The notes: generated from the letters alone by a model not told the origin. Positions 16,935 through 25,018 are shown, counted from the first letter of the stretch. The stretch is DNA of 31,785 bases from CAWIVJ01 sp963839525 (GCA_963839525.1 CAWIVJ010000025.1:1-31785); one strand, 5' to 3'. Numbers and translations: made by a program.

Positions 16935-18524
16935 ATGGCTGAAGATCTCGTCTTCGCACGTAAAGCCAGCGGCCTCGTGCGCGGTCTCGACATGTGGGAC
17001 GCGTTCGGCGCCGGACTCATGACCTGCCAGCCCATCGCCACGCTCTGGCTCATGGTGGGCATCGCTCTCTCGCTCTTCCCGACCGGCAACCTGTTGCTCG
17101 CGATCGGGCTGGGCGCCGTCACCGCCGGCATCGGAGCGCCTCTCGTCTGGGGCATCCTGAGCGGCTCCATGCCGCGCGCCGGCGGCGAGTACGTCTACAA
17201 CTCGCGGATCCTGCACCCGGCCATCGCGCTCGGCGCGGTGTTCGCCAACATCCTCGCCATCTTCTACTGGAACTGGTTCATCGCCACCTGGCTCGGCGTG
17301 CCCGCGCTGCAGCTCTTCGGGCAGTACATGGGCTGGAACGGGTTCGCGGATTGGGCCGCTTCCACCACCGGCCTCTTCATCCTCGGCATTCTCGCCGTCG
17401 TCATCGGCTACCTCTCCGTGGCCTTCGGCATGAAGATCTACGCGCGCATCCAGAAGATCCTGCTGATCCCCGCCATCGGCGGACCGATCGTGCTCATCAT
17501 CGCCCTGTTCCTCTCGAGCAAGGCCGAGTTCATCGGCAACTGGAACGCCATCGCCGCGGAATTCGGCTCCCTCGACTACCAAGCCTTCATCCAGGCGGCC
17601 GGGCCGCTCCCCGACACGTGGGACTGGCACGGCACCCTCGGCGCCCTCAGCGGCGTCTACGCGCTGTTCGTCTACAACTACGCCATCGCCTACCTGAGCG
17701 GCGAGGTCAAGCGTCCCGACAAGAGCCTGCTGGGCGGCAACATCCTCGCCGTGTGGGTGCCCATCGTGCTGGGCGTGTTCACCGTGCTCGGCCTGTACCG
17801 CGTCGCGGCGTTCAACTTCATCAGCGCCACGGCTCAGGCGAGCTTCGGGGCCGGGGTCGAGGGCTACACGGCCCCGTACTCTCCCGACTACCTCACGCTC
17901 TCGTGGATCGCCAGCGGCCAGAGCGGCTGGGTGGCCTGGGCGATCCTGCTGGGCTTCATCGCCGTCATCTGGCTGGAGATCACCATCGCCATCCTGATCA
18001 TCGGACGCGCGTTCCTCGCCTGGGGTCTCGACCGCATGGGTCCCAAGTGGTTCACCGATGTGAGCCCGCGGTACGCGCAGCCCCTCAAGAACCTCACCTT
18101 CGCGCTCGTGGTGTTCGCCGTGGGCGTCGTCGTGTACGTCCTGTGGCTGCAGAGCGACCTCAGCGGCCTCATCGGCGGCGGCATGCAGTTCATCTCCGTG
18201 TTCATGGTCACCGGCATCTCGGCGCTCCTGTTCCCGTACCGCAAGAACGTCCGGGGCATCTGGGAGGCCTCGCCCTACCGGACGTGGAAGATCGCGGGGA
18301 TCCCGCTCGTGAGCATCGGCGCGGTGCTCTACCTGCTGTTCATCTTCGCCTTCCTCTACTTCTCGTTCATCGACCCCACCTCCCGGGACGTGACGGGCAA
18401 GAACCTGTTCGTCTTCGCGGCGGCGTGGATCGCCGGCCTCCTCTGGTACTTCTTCTGGCGAGCCCGCAGCAAGAAGCAGGGCATCGACGTCAGCGTGACC
18501 TTCGGCGAGCTGCCGCCGGAGTGA
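16935..18524 (+). CDS. APC-family amino acid/polyamine permease
   Basis: Intact 529-residue inner-membrane transporter of the amino acid-polyamine-organocation superfamily. ATG 16935 has AGGGGG 5 bases upstream. TM1 follows a short cytoplasmic tail (ARKASGLVRGLDMWDAFGAG), with the substrate-contacting unwound region of TM1. GILSGSMPRAGGEYVYNSRI corresponds to the conserved PxxGGxY motif of TM2-TM3. About twelve to thirteen hydrophobic helices can be counted, the last ones being VLYLLFIFAFLYFSF and LFVFAAAWIAGLLWYFFW. TM6-like FVYNYAIAYLSGEVKRPDKS carries the family E(V/T)KxP signature. Substrate class is amino acids or amines by homology; the exact substrate is unknown. The M20 peptidase gene lies 85 bases downstream, beyond a strong hairpin, suggesting linked uptake and hydrolysis of an amino acid derivative. 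Confidence 0.9.
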   Translation: MAEDLVFARKASGLVRGLDMWDAFGAGLMTCQPIATLWLMVGIALSLFPTGNLLLAIGLGAVTAGIGAPLVWGILSGSMPRAGGEYVYNSRILHPAIALGAVFANILAIFYWNWFIATWLGVPALQLFGQYMGWNGFADWAASTTGLFILGILAVVIGYLSVAFGMKIYARIQKILLIPAIGGPIVLIIALFLSSKAEFIGNWNAIAAEFGSLDYQAFIQAAGPLPDTWDWHGTLGALSGVYALFVYNYAIAYLSGEVKRPDKSLLGGNILAVWVPIVLGVFTVLGLYRVAAFNFISATAQASFGAGVEGYTAPYSPDYLTLSWIASGQSGWVAWAILLGFIAVIWLEITIAILIIGRAFLAWGLDRMGPKWFTDVSPRYAQPLKNLTFALVVFAVGVVVYVLWLQSDLSGLIGGGMQFISVFMVTGISALLFPYRKNVRGIWEASPYRTWKIAGIPLVSIGAVLYLLFIFAFLYFSFIDPTSRDVTGKNLFVFAAAWIAGLLWYFFWRARSKKQGIDVSVTFGELPPE

Positions 18525-18557
18525 GCCTGCCCTGAGCTCTACCTGTCGCTGAGAACC

Positions 18558-18591
18558 GCGGCCGGGCGGGCCTTCGGGCCCGCCCGGCCGC
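18558..18591 (+). terminator. 15-bp perfect hairpin with UUCG tetraloop
   Basis: GCGGCCGGGCGGGCC, loop TTCG, GGCCCGCCCGGCCGC: all 15 pairs are perfect. The loop is the very stable UUCG type. The sequence after it, CTCATCTTGAGGAGG, has no T-run and already contains the ribosome site of the next gene. It may therefore terminate permease transcription, reduce read-through into the peptidase gene, or stabilise the permease mRNA. Confidence 0.75.
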
Positions 18592-18609
18592 CTCATCTTG
18601 AGGAGGACC

Positions 18610-19929
18610 ATGAACGAGACCCTTCGATCGGCGTTCGAGGAGCAGGTGGTGGCCGCCGTCCGGGAGGGTGAGCCGGAGCTCGTGGCGCTCGTCGAGGACC
18701 TGGTGCGGTTCGACACCACGGCCCGTAACGTCGGCGACCCGCCGCGGCAGGAGGCCGAGCTCCAGGAGTACCTCCGCCGCCGCCTCGCCGCCCTCGGCGC
18801 GGAGGTCGACGTCTGGGAGCCGGAGCCCACCGTCTCCGGCAACCGGGTGGTGCCGGACGGCCTGGACTTCGCCGGGCGGCCGCAACTCGCCGCGCGGCTG
18901 CGCGGCGCGGGCGGCGGCCGCTCGCTCCTCCTCAACGGTCACATCGACGCCGTCTCGGCCGAGCCGCTCGAGCGCTGGACCAGCCACCCGCTCGAGCCCG
19001 AGGTGCGCGACGGCCTGCTCTACGGCCGCGGCAGCTGCGACATGAAGGGCGGCATCGCCGGCATGCTGTTCGCGCTCGAGACCGTCAAGCGGCTGGGCGC
19101 CGGGCTCGCCGGCGACGTGGTCTTCTGCACCAACACCGACGAGGAGTCGAGTGGCGCCGGCTCCTACGCCTGCGCCGCGCGCGGCGTGCGCGCCGACGCC
19201 GGCCTCTGCGCCGAGCCCACCGCGTTCGACGTCTGGGTGGCCTGCCGCGGCGGGGTCAACCCGGTGGTCCGCACCCTCGGGCGCACGGGCCACGCCGAGA
19301 TGCACCACCCGCACTGGCGCGACGGCGGCCCGGTCAACGCCATCGACAAGATGGAGGTGGTGCTCGCCGCCCTGCGCGCGCTGCGCGAAGACTGGGCGAG
19401 CCGCCCCGAGTTCGAGCACCCGTACCTGCACAAGCCGCACGTGCTGCCGACGGTCATCAAGGGCGGGGAGTGGATGGTCACCTACCCGTCGTCGTGCGAG
19501 GCGACGCTCTCGGTGGTGTACATGCCGTGCCAGGTGGACGGCGAGCGCGGGGGGCAGGACGTGTTCGACGAGGTCGAGGCCTGGGTCAAGAAGGCGGCCG
19601 ACCGGGACGACTGGCTGGCCGAGCACCCGCCGGAGTGGCAGTGGCCGTGCGACATCGTGCCGGCGGAGGTGCCGGACGACGACCCGATCGTGACCAGCGC
19701 CCTGACCGCCGGGGCCGACGTCGGACGGCCCGGCCGCGTCGGCGGGCTCGACTCGTGGCACGACGCAGCCACGTTCACCCGGGTCGCCGGGACGCCGACG
19801 GTGTCGTTCGGTCCCGGCGACCTCTCCCAGGCGCACACCATCGACGAATCGGTCCCCGTCCGGGACCTCGTCGATCACGCCTGCGCCGTGGCCCTCGTGC
19901 TGCTGCGCTGGTGCGGCGTGACCACGTAG
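18610..19929 (+). CDS. M20-family zinc peptidase/amidohydrolase (ArgE/DapE/CPG2 type)
   Basis: Intact 439-residue cytoplasmic metallohydrolase. Metal and catalytic residues follow the M20 pattern: LLLNGHIDAV (His111, Asp113), GRGSCDMKGG (bridging Asp144), TDEESSG (Glu178 general base, Glu179 metal), CAEPT (Glu202-region) and AHTIDESV near the C-terminus (last metal His). The lid/dimerisation domain lies between, with RTGHAEMHHPHWRDGGPVNA carrying the His that completes the partner active site. These enzymes remove acyl groups or cleave dipeptides or N-carbamoyl compounds. The substrate here is unknown but is plausibly what the upstream APC permease imports. ATG 18610 sits only 3 bases behind AGGAGG; TTG 18598 in the same frame is an alternative start. 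It is convergent with the DJ-1 gene, ~42 bases between stops. Confidence 0.9.
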   Translation: MNETLRSAFEEQVVAAVREGEPELVALVEDLVRFDTTARNVGDPPRQEAELQEYLRRRLAALGAEVDVWEPEPTVSGNRVVPDGLDFAGRPQLAARLRGAGGGRSLLLNGHIDAVSAEPLERWTSHPLEPEVRDGLLYGRGSCDMKGGIAGMLFALETVKRLGAGLAGDVVFCTNTDEESSGAGSYACAARGVRADAGLCAEPTAFDVWVACRGGVNPVVRTLGRTGHAEMHHPHWRDGGPVNAIDKMEVVLAALRALREDWASRPEFEHPYLHKPHVLPTVIKGGEWMVTYPSSCEATLSVVYMPCQVDGERGGQDVFDEVEAWVKKAADRDDWLAEHPPEWQWPCDIVPAEVPDDDPIVTSALTAGADVGRPGRVGGLDSWHDAATFTRVAGTPTVSFGPGDLSQAHTIDESVPVRDLVDHACAVALVLLRWCGVTT

Positions 19930-19971
19930 GTCGCGCCGCGTGGACGGCCCGCTCGCGGCGCCGCGGCTGCG

Positions 19972-20536
19972 TCAGGCCGCCTCTGCGCTCGCGTACGCCT
20001 TCGGCGAACACCTCGACGATCTTGGCGTTGAACGCCGGCAGGTCGTCCGGACCCCGGCTCGAGACGAGCCCGCCGTCGCTGACGACCTCCTGGTCCACCC
20101 AGTGCGCGCCGGCGTTCTGCAGGTCGGTCCTCAGTGACGGATAGGACGTCAGTCTGCGGCCGTCCACGGCTCCCGCCTCGATCAGGGTCCAGGCACCGTG
20201 GCAGATGACGCCGACGGGGATCCCCCGGCGGACGACGGCGGTGACAAACTGGACCGAGGACGTGTCCATGCGCAGGTGATCGGCATTGCGCACGCCGCCG
20301 GGGAGGACGAGCCCGTCGTACTCTTCGGGGTCGGCGTCGGACACGGCGCGGTCGACGGGCAGCGTGCCGCCCTTGTCGGCGTGGTCCCAGAGCTGGATGG
20401 ACCCATCTTGTGGCGCAAGGAGATCCACCGTTGCGCCGGCCTGCTCGAGGGCCTCGCGCGGGCTCGTGAGTTCTACTCCCTCTACGCCGTCGGTGGCGAG
20501 GACGGCGATCCTCTTGCCTGTGAGATCGGCTGACAT
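19972..20536 (-). CDS. DJ-1/PfpI-family protein (glutamine amidotransferase-like)
   Basis: Cytoplasmic protein of the DJ-1/PfpI superfamily, ~187 residues, close to the YhbO/PfpI type of stress or deglycase proteins. Key features: GKRIAVLATDGVEGVELTSP with the conserved Glu (~20-22), GLVLPGGVRNADHLRMD, and nucleophile elbow VICHGAWTLIEAG with Cys112 and the adjacent His113. RLTSYPSLRTDLQNAGAHWV and PAFNAKIVEVFAEGVRER follow. ATG 20534-20536 has AAAGGAG 10 bases upstream. One extra base near 19985 breaks the final codons; removing it gives RER-Glu-Ala-Ala and a TGA at 19972, the usual family end. Without the correction the frame would run on through the peptidase gene. It is divergent from the radical SAM gene (129 bases apart). 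Confidence 0.87.
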
Positions 20537-20665
20537 GGAGTCGCGTCTCCTTTCGGATGCTTTCTGTCCCATGTTTGGCCTTCCCCGGCCGCCGCGGAGC
20601 AAACGCGGTTGAGCGGGCCGACGGCTCGGCGAGTCGGCGGGGCGACGGTGTGGTACCACTGAGGC

Positions 20666-21786
20666 ATGCACGAACGCTCGCACGTGGGCGTCACCGCTCC
20701 GCTCATGAGGGCAGGGGCGCGGGCGCGACTCACGGCCAGGATGGTCGTCTCCCGCGCCCGTGGCCGTCCGCACACGCTCAGCCATCTGGTCACGGCTCGC
20801 TGCAACGGCAGCTGCGCCACCTGCCTCTGGCGCGCCGGGGCAGAGGGCGTGACCGCGGCGGCCGCGCCCGGGCGCCGCGCGGTGACGCGCGCCGCGGCGA
20901 ACTCGACACCGGGGCGGTCCGCCGCTTGTACGGAGAGGCCGGGCGCGCCGGGATCGCGCAGGTGGTGGTGTGGGGCGGCGAGCCGCTGCTCCGGCGGGAC
21001 CTGGCGGATCTCCTGCTCGCCGCCCGCCGCGCCGGGCTCTTCGTCACGCTCATCACCAACGGCTGGCTGGCCGCCGCACGCTGGGCCGAGCTGCGCGGCG
21101 CCGTCGACGCGCTCATCCTGAGCCTGGACGACGTCGGCGAGGCGCACGACCGCATGCGCGGGCTCCCCGGCCTGTTCGGCCGCCTCGAGGCGTTCGTCGC
21201 GACTGTCCGCGCCGACCCGCTGCGCCCGACGCTGCTGCTCAACACCGTCCTCTCGCAGCAGAACGCGGGAGCGCTGCGGCGCGTGGCCGCCGTGGCGCGC
21301 CGCTGGGAGGCCGGCCTCTACTTCTGCCCCATGGAGACCGGCGAGCTCAGCGCCGGCGAGGCCGGCGACCGCCTCGCCCGTCTCGGCCTCTCGCCGCAGG
21401 AGCTGCGGCGCGCCGCCGAACTGGCGCTCGAGCTCAAAGCGGCGGGCTATCCGATCCTGGACTCCCGGGCCTATCTGCGACTGCTCGCCGCAGACCCGCT
21501 CCTGAGCGCCTACACCTGCCGCGCCCCGCGGGCGCGGCTGACCGTCGGCGCCGACGGCTCCGTCCGTGACTGCCTGCACGCCGAGCGTCCGCTGGCGAAC
21601 GTGCAGGATCTCTGGGCGGACGGGCTGCGGCTGGCCTCGCTGTTCTCCACGCCCGCGTGGAGCCGCATGGGCGCCGAGGCCGCGAGCTGCACCAAGTGCA
21701 ACAACCCGGACGTCATCGAGCTGTCCTGGCTCTGGGACCTGCGCCCGGCGATGCTCGCCAAGGTCGTCGATCTGGCGCGCCGCTGA
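20666..21786 (+). CDS. radical SAM protein with SPASM/Twitch-like C-terminus, one frameshift
   Basis: Iron-sulfur enzyme of ~373 residues. The radical SAM cluster motif is CNGSCATC (CX3CX2C, Cys46, 50, 53) in HLVTARCNGSCATCLWRAG. The SAM-binding GGE motif appears as VVVWGGEPLLRRDL after a frame change near 20900. TIM-barrel elements follow (FVTLITNGWL, ALILSLDDVGEAHDRMRGLP). At the C-terminus extra cysteines in YTCRAPRARLTVGADGSVRDC and SCTKCNNPDVIE resemble a Twitch/SPASM auxiliary cluster site, as in peptide-modifying or heme-d1/PQQ-type maturases. No precursor peptide gene is evident; the nearest small gene is on the opposite strand. The start at 20666 has only a weak ribosome site, and the palindrome GTGGTACCAC lies at 20650-20659. 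Substrate unknown. Confidence 0.8.
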
Positions 21787-21802
21787 CTCTGCCCGCCTCG
21801 CC

Positions 21803-22066
21803 TCACGCGGCGTCGACCGCGACGAGCGCGACGCCGAGCTCGTCCTCCAGCGCCTTGATCCGGCCGAGCTGCGCGTCGTCCGGCTCGGCCGGCGGCGCCT
21901 GCAGCTGCGGGCCGAGCTCTTCCATGATCTTCTGCAGCCGCTCCTCCCGGGCCGCGTCCAGCGAGCGGCACGAGAACGCGACGAGTGTGAGGCCGAGGTC
22001 GTGCTCCAGGGCCTTGATCTTGCCGAGTTCCTGGTCGTCGAGCTTCCGCGCGATCTCACAGAACAT
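21803..22066 (-). CDS. 87-residue protein with internal duplication, function unknown
   Basis: ATG 22064-22066 is preceded by AAGGAG at 7 bases, and the gene runs uninterrupted. Two copies of one 21-residue unit are visible at residues 10-30 (DDQELGKIKALEHDLGLTLVA) and 63-83, sharing 14 of 21 positions: pattern DDxxLGxIKALExxLGxxLVA. A helical charged linker (RSLDAAREERLQKIMEELG) lies between, itself a degenerate version of the unit. Each unit looks like an amphipathic helix turning into a short beta strand, so the protein could form a compact pseudo-symmetric dimer or bind a repeated partner. There is no signal peptide or TM; two Cys residues (3 and 33). It sits just downstream of the efflux pump gene on the same strand (~84 bases). 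I do not recognise a named family. Confidence 0.75.
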   Translation of the reverse strand: MFCEIARKLDDQELGKIKALEHDLGLTLVAFSCRSLDAAREERLQKIMEELGPQLQAPPAEPDDAQLGRIKALEDELGVALVAVDAA

Positions 22067-22149
22067 GGTGTGCTCCTTGGACGTCCGCCGTTGGCAAGAG
22101 TGTACCGTGCGTCGGCCAAAGGCCGCGCCACAGCCGCGGTGCCCCCAGC

Positions 22150-23418
22150 TCACGCCACCGGCACGTCCGACGACTTCTCCTCGGGCAGGTCGAGCAGGAT
22201 CCGCTGGTCCCGGGTGCGCCGCGCGGTGACCACGAAGAGGCCGAGAGCGGCGAGCGCAGACGCGGCGAGCAGGAGCCCCACGGACGTCGCCGTGACCGTG
22301 CCGCCGATGCCGATCAGCGGCATCGCCAGCGCGCCGATCCCGAGCCGGAGGCCGCCGAAGTAGGCGGACGCGGTGCCGGCCACTTCGGGATGGAGCGAGA
22401 GCGCCAACGCGGTCAGGTCGGGCAGGATGACCCCCATGCCGGCGACGACCACGAAGAAGGGCGCCGCAAGGCCCCAGATGCCGAACGCGCCGGTCAGGGC
22501 CGAGGCCAGGACCGCCGTGCCGGCGAGCGCGAAGGCGACGAGGGCGGCGAAGAGCAGGCCTCGCGGCGAGAAGCGGGCCAGGAGGCGGTGGTTCGCCTGG
22601 CCCGCCGCCAGCATCCCCAGCGCGTTGACGGCGAACAGGACGCTGTAGGCCGTCGGCGAGACGCCGTACTGCTGCTGGAGGACGAACGACGAGCCGCCCA
22701 GGTAGGCGAAGAACCCCATGTAGACGAAGGCGCCGGTGAACGTGTAGCCCATGAAGCGCCCGTCCCGGCTCAGTCCGGCCATCGTATGGAGCGCGGCGCG
22801 CAGCCCGCCGGTCAGCCGCCTCTCCCGTGGGAGGCTCTCGGGCAGCCAGAGGGCGACGCCCACGAGGGCCACGACGCCGATCGCGGTGAGCGCGACGAAC
22901 GGCCCGCGCCAGCCGAGCAGGCGGAGCATCTGGGCGCCGGCCAGCGAAGCCACCAGCGGCGCCACTCCCCCGATGATCACGATCCAGGAGAAGAGCCGGG
23001 CAGCCTCGCGCCCCCGGGCGTAGTCGGTGACCATCGCGTTCGGGATCGCGAGCCCGAACGCCGCGGCCATGCCCTGCACCAGGCGCAGCGCGATGAGCAG
23101 TTCCACTGAAGGAGCGACGATGCAGGCCAGCGCCGTGGCGACGAAGACCACCAGCCCGGCGAGCAGGGTGGGGCGCCGGCCGCGCCCGTCACTGACGGGT
23201 CCGGCGATCAGCTGGCCCAGGCCCAGGCCGATGAGGAAGGTGGTGACGCTGAGGGCCACCCCGGACTCCGAGGCGCCGAGCGCGTCGGCCGCCGCGGGCA
23301 TCGCCGGCAGGAAGAGGTCGGTGGCGAACGACCCCAGAGTCCAGAGGCCGCCGAAGAGGAGGATGATCACCGTCCGGCGGCCTGGGTCGAAGTCGTTGAG
23401 GGTCTGCGGGTGATCCAA
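22150..23418 (-). CDS. Bcr/CflA-type MFS multidrug efflux transporter
   Basis: Intact 422-residue, 12-TM major facilitator protein. The first segment, LLFGGLWTLGSFATDLFLPA followed by MPAAADALGASESGVALSVT, is the signature of drug/proton antiporters of the Bcr/CflA family (TDMYLPA-like with acidic residue in TM1). Motif A between TM2 and TM3 is GPVSDGRGRRPTLLAG; motif C-like GLAIPNAMVTDY follows in TM4-TM5. It would export drugs or peptides in exchange for protons. The start is TTG 23418 (GGGAGG three bases upstream on the minus strand); no better ATG is close. It diverges from a truncated second MFS gene across a 439-base repeat-rich region. The small duplicated protein gene follows downstream. 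Confidence 0.9.
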   Translation of the reverse strand: MDHPQTLNDFDPGRRTVIILLFGGLWTLGSFATDLFLPAMPAAADALGASESGVALSVTTFLIGLGLGQLIAGPVSDGRGRRPTLLAGLVVFVATALACIVAPSVELLIALRLVQGMAAAFGLAIPNAMVTDYARGREAARLFSWIVIIGGVAPLVASLAGAQMLRLLGWRGPFVALTAIGVVALVGVALWLPESLPRERRLTGGLRAALHTMAGLSRDGRFMGYTFTGAFVYMGFFAYLGGSSFVLQQQYGVSPTAYSVLFAVNALGMLAAGQANHRLLARFSPRGLLFAALVAFALAGTAVLASALTGAFGIWGLAAPFFVVVAGMGVILPDLTALALSLHPEVAGTASAYFGGLRLGIGALAMPLIGIGGTVTATSVGLLLAASALAALGLFVVTARRTRDQRILLDLPEEKSSDVPVA

Positions 23419-23514
23419 GGCCTCCCGACCCTACCCCGCACCGATGGTCCCGGCCAGCGAGAGAGCTCGGGCGGCGCGCACGGGTGCCTTCCGCAGAGGT
23501 GTATACGGGCGGCT

Positions 23515-23563
23515 CCGGCAGGCGGCGCGCCGGGCAGTTCCCGCAGGCGGCACGCCGGGGCAG
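23515..23563. repeat. tandem imperfect GC-rich repeat (two copies)
   Basis: CAGGCGGCGCGCCGGGCAG is followed ~23 bases later by CAGGCGGCACGCCGGGGCAG. Each copy is itself nearly palindromic (GGCGGCGCGCC). The function is unknown. Confidence 0.45.
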
Positions 23564-23597
23564 CGCCCTCCAGACACGATGTATCGCGGTGGCCCTG

Positions 23598-23648
23598 CGT
23601 ACGCTTGAACGTACGTCACTCGGAGAAGAGCGTACGTCCGAGCGTACG
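23598..23648. promoter_or_regulatory. array of four CGTACG palindromes, candidate operator cluster
   Basis: CGTACG occurs at 23598, 23610, 23631 and 23643, so start-to-start distances are 12, 21 and 12 bases: two pairs arranged symmetrically, each pair one helical turn plus. The 21-base step is about two turns, so all four face roughly one side of the DNA. The location between divergent transporter genes is a usual place for a regulator site. No regulator gene is seen here. Confidence 0.5.
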
Positions 23649-23822
23649 TGGGTCAGGAGCACTACAAGCTGTGATCCGGCCAGCGAGAGAGTGTGGGCGA
23701 CGCGGCAGAACGGAGTCGAGCCGGCGCAGGGCCGGGTCGAAGGGACAAGGCCAGGGCGGGCAAACAGACCATCTGGTCCTTCCGCGATGCGGACGCGCGG
23801 ACCGCGGTACGGAACGACTTCC

Positions 23823-23851
23823 TTGACACGGCGGGCCGCGGCCTGTAGGCA
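23823..23851 (+). promoter_or_regulatory. consensus promoter giving a leaderless mRNA
   Basis: TTGACA (23823-23828), 17-base spacer, TAGGCA (23846-23851). The GTG start codon begins 7 bases after the -10 box, where transcription itself should start. No ribosome binding site is present. Leaderless transcripts with this spacing are well known in actinobacteria. Confidence 0.65.
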
Positions 23852-23857
23852 GAGCCT

Positions 23858-24169
23858 GTGACAGATCCTCAGCGCACCCCCCGATCCATCGCCGGCCGCG
23901 GCATCAGCGGCGGCATGGTCCTGCTCTTCGCCATCGCGACCGGACAGGCGGTGGCCAGCAACTACCTGGCGCAGCCGCTGCTCGAGACGCTGCGCGGCCT
24001 GTTCGGCGTCTCGGAGGGGGTGGCCGGGCTCATCGTCACCGCCGCCCAGGTGGGGTACGCGGCAGGCTTGATCCTCCTGCTGCCGCTGGCGCGAACGCGA
24101 GCCGTATGTCGCTGTATAACCGCCACTCTGACCATTCCATCCATCCGCCCGGGGAGGGGACAAGCATGA
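23858..24169 (+). pseudogene. truncated MFS transporter (N-terminal ~77 residues only)
   Basis: GTG 23858 opens a good MFS N-terminus: LLFAIATGQAVASNYLAQPL (TM1) and LETLRGLFGVSEGVAGLIVT, then AAQVGYAAGLILLLPL (TM2). In intact YnfM/AraJ-like transporters this is followed by the GDxxxRR motif A and ten further helices. Here the similarity stops abruptly near 24090, and about 75 unrelated bases lead to the next gene. No continuation is found in any frame, so a frameshift does not explain it. Either a real deletion has fused the stump to the TatD-like gene region or the assembly is mis-joined. The in-frame tail (ARTRAVCRCITATL...) is junk and overlaps the start of the next gene. Confidence 0.7.
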
Positions 24170-24963
24170 GCTTCATCGATGCCCACCTCCACACCGACAT
24201 GATCGAGGACAAGCAGCTCCAGAAGCTGGTGATGATGGGCATGGAGGCGGCCATCGTTCCCAGCCCGCACATGTTCCTCGGCACGCACGATGCGGACGCC
24301 GTCCTGCTCCTGTGGGAGCGCTTCCTGGGCATGGAGACGACGACCGCGAAGACTCTGGGCTACGAGCCTTCACGTCGATTTCGGTCCCGTTCTTCGGGGT
24401 GAACCGCGCCGACGCCGAGACGTGCCTGGAGCGCATGCCCGAGTTCCTCGCGCACGAGCGGGTCGTGGCCATGGGTGAGATCGGCCTGGACACGGGCACC
24501 GAGTTCGAGGATGGCTGTTCCGCGAGCACCTGCGGCTGGCCGAAGGAGCACGACCTGCCGGTGATCCTGCACACGCCCATCCGCCTGGCTCCGCAGGGCC
24601 ACACCGTCACGCCGCGCGTGTTCGAGATCATCAAGGAGGAGGGATTCCCGGTGGAGCGATGCGTCTTCGACCACGCCGGCGAGGAGACGATGGAGTTCCG
24701 CATGAGCACCGGCGGCATGGTCGGCCTCTCCATCTGCTGGGACAAGATGCCGCCGGAGGCCGCGCGCGCGCATCGTCATCGACAACCCGGAGTGGCGCGA
24801 CCGCATCATCATCAACTCCGAACTCGGCGGCGATGGGGAACGACTACTTCATGGTGCCGCGCGTGCAGCTGGCGATGAAGCTGTTCGGACTCGACAAGGA
24901 GACGATCGACCAGGTGTGCTTCCGCACGCCGCGCGACTTCTTCGAGGTGTCGCTGACCGGTGA
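24166..24963 (+). CDS. TatD-like metal-dependent hydrolase, frameshifted
   Basis: Amidohydrolase-superfamily TIM barrel, ~265 residues. ATG 24166 follows GGGGAGGGGA. It starts MSFIDAHLHTDMIEDKQLQK with the HxH metal motif (His7, His9). Frame changes lead to FTSISVPFFGVNRADAETCL and VVAMGEIGLDTGTEFED (metal Glu), then HDLPVILHTPIRLAPQGHTV (metal His) and CVFDHAGEETMEF (His). Further on come RDRIIINSELGGDG and FMVPRVQLAMKLFGLDKETI. The span to TGA 24961-24963 is exactly 266 codons, so insertions and deletions cancel. It resembles the TatD-like proteins of the Ebo gene clusters (EboB) more than DNase TatD, but this is from memory of the sequence style only. UbiD follows on the same strand. Confidence 0.72.
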
Positions 24964-25018
24964 CCGACGACGGCTGACGGCCGGGCCGGTCACTGAGCGA
25001 CTGGCCTGGGGAGGAAGC

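Larger units (their letters stand above)
23450..23691. repeat. 16-bp direct repeats flanking a 210-bp segment
   Basis: CCGGCCAGCGAGAGAG occurs exactly at 23450-23465 and 23676-23691, with partial similarity continuing after each copy (GGGCG, CGCG). The 210 bases between them hold the tandem GC repeat and the CGTACG array. The segment has no inverted ends or coding capacity, so a simple duplication or a recombination footprint is more likely than an insertion element. Confidence 0.5.
23419..23857. other. repeat-rich divergent intergenic region between two MFS genes
   Basis: 439 bases without a credible gene. It contains an exact 16-bp direct repeat (23450-23465 and 23676-23691), a tandem pair of GC-rich ~23-bp repeats (23515-23563), four CGTACG palindromes (23598-23648) and, at the right end, a consensus promoter (23823-23851). 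Confidence 0.7.

Noticed and set aside
16785..18935. A 716-codon open stretch on the minus strand opposite the APC permease
   Set aside because: Shadow of the permease and peptidase genes; very His/Glu/Asp/Arg-rich, which is the usual antisense of membrane helices.
23450..23691. Possible CRISPR array or mobile element from the repeats
   Set aside because: Only two copies of each repeat, unequal spacing, no cas or transposase gene, and no terminal inverted repeats.
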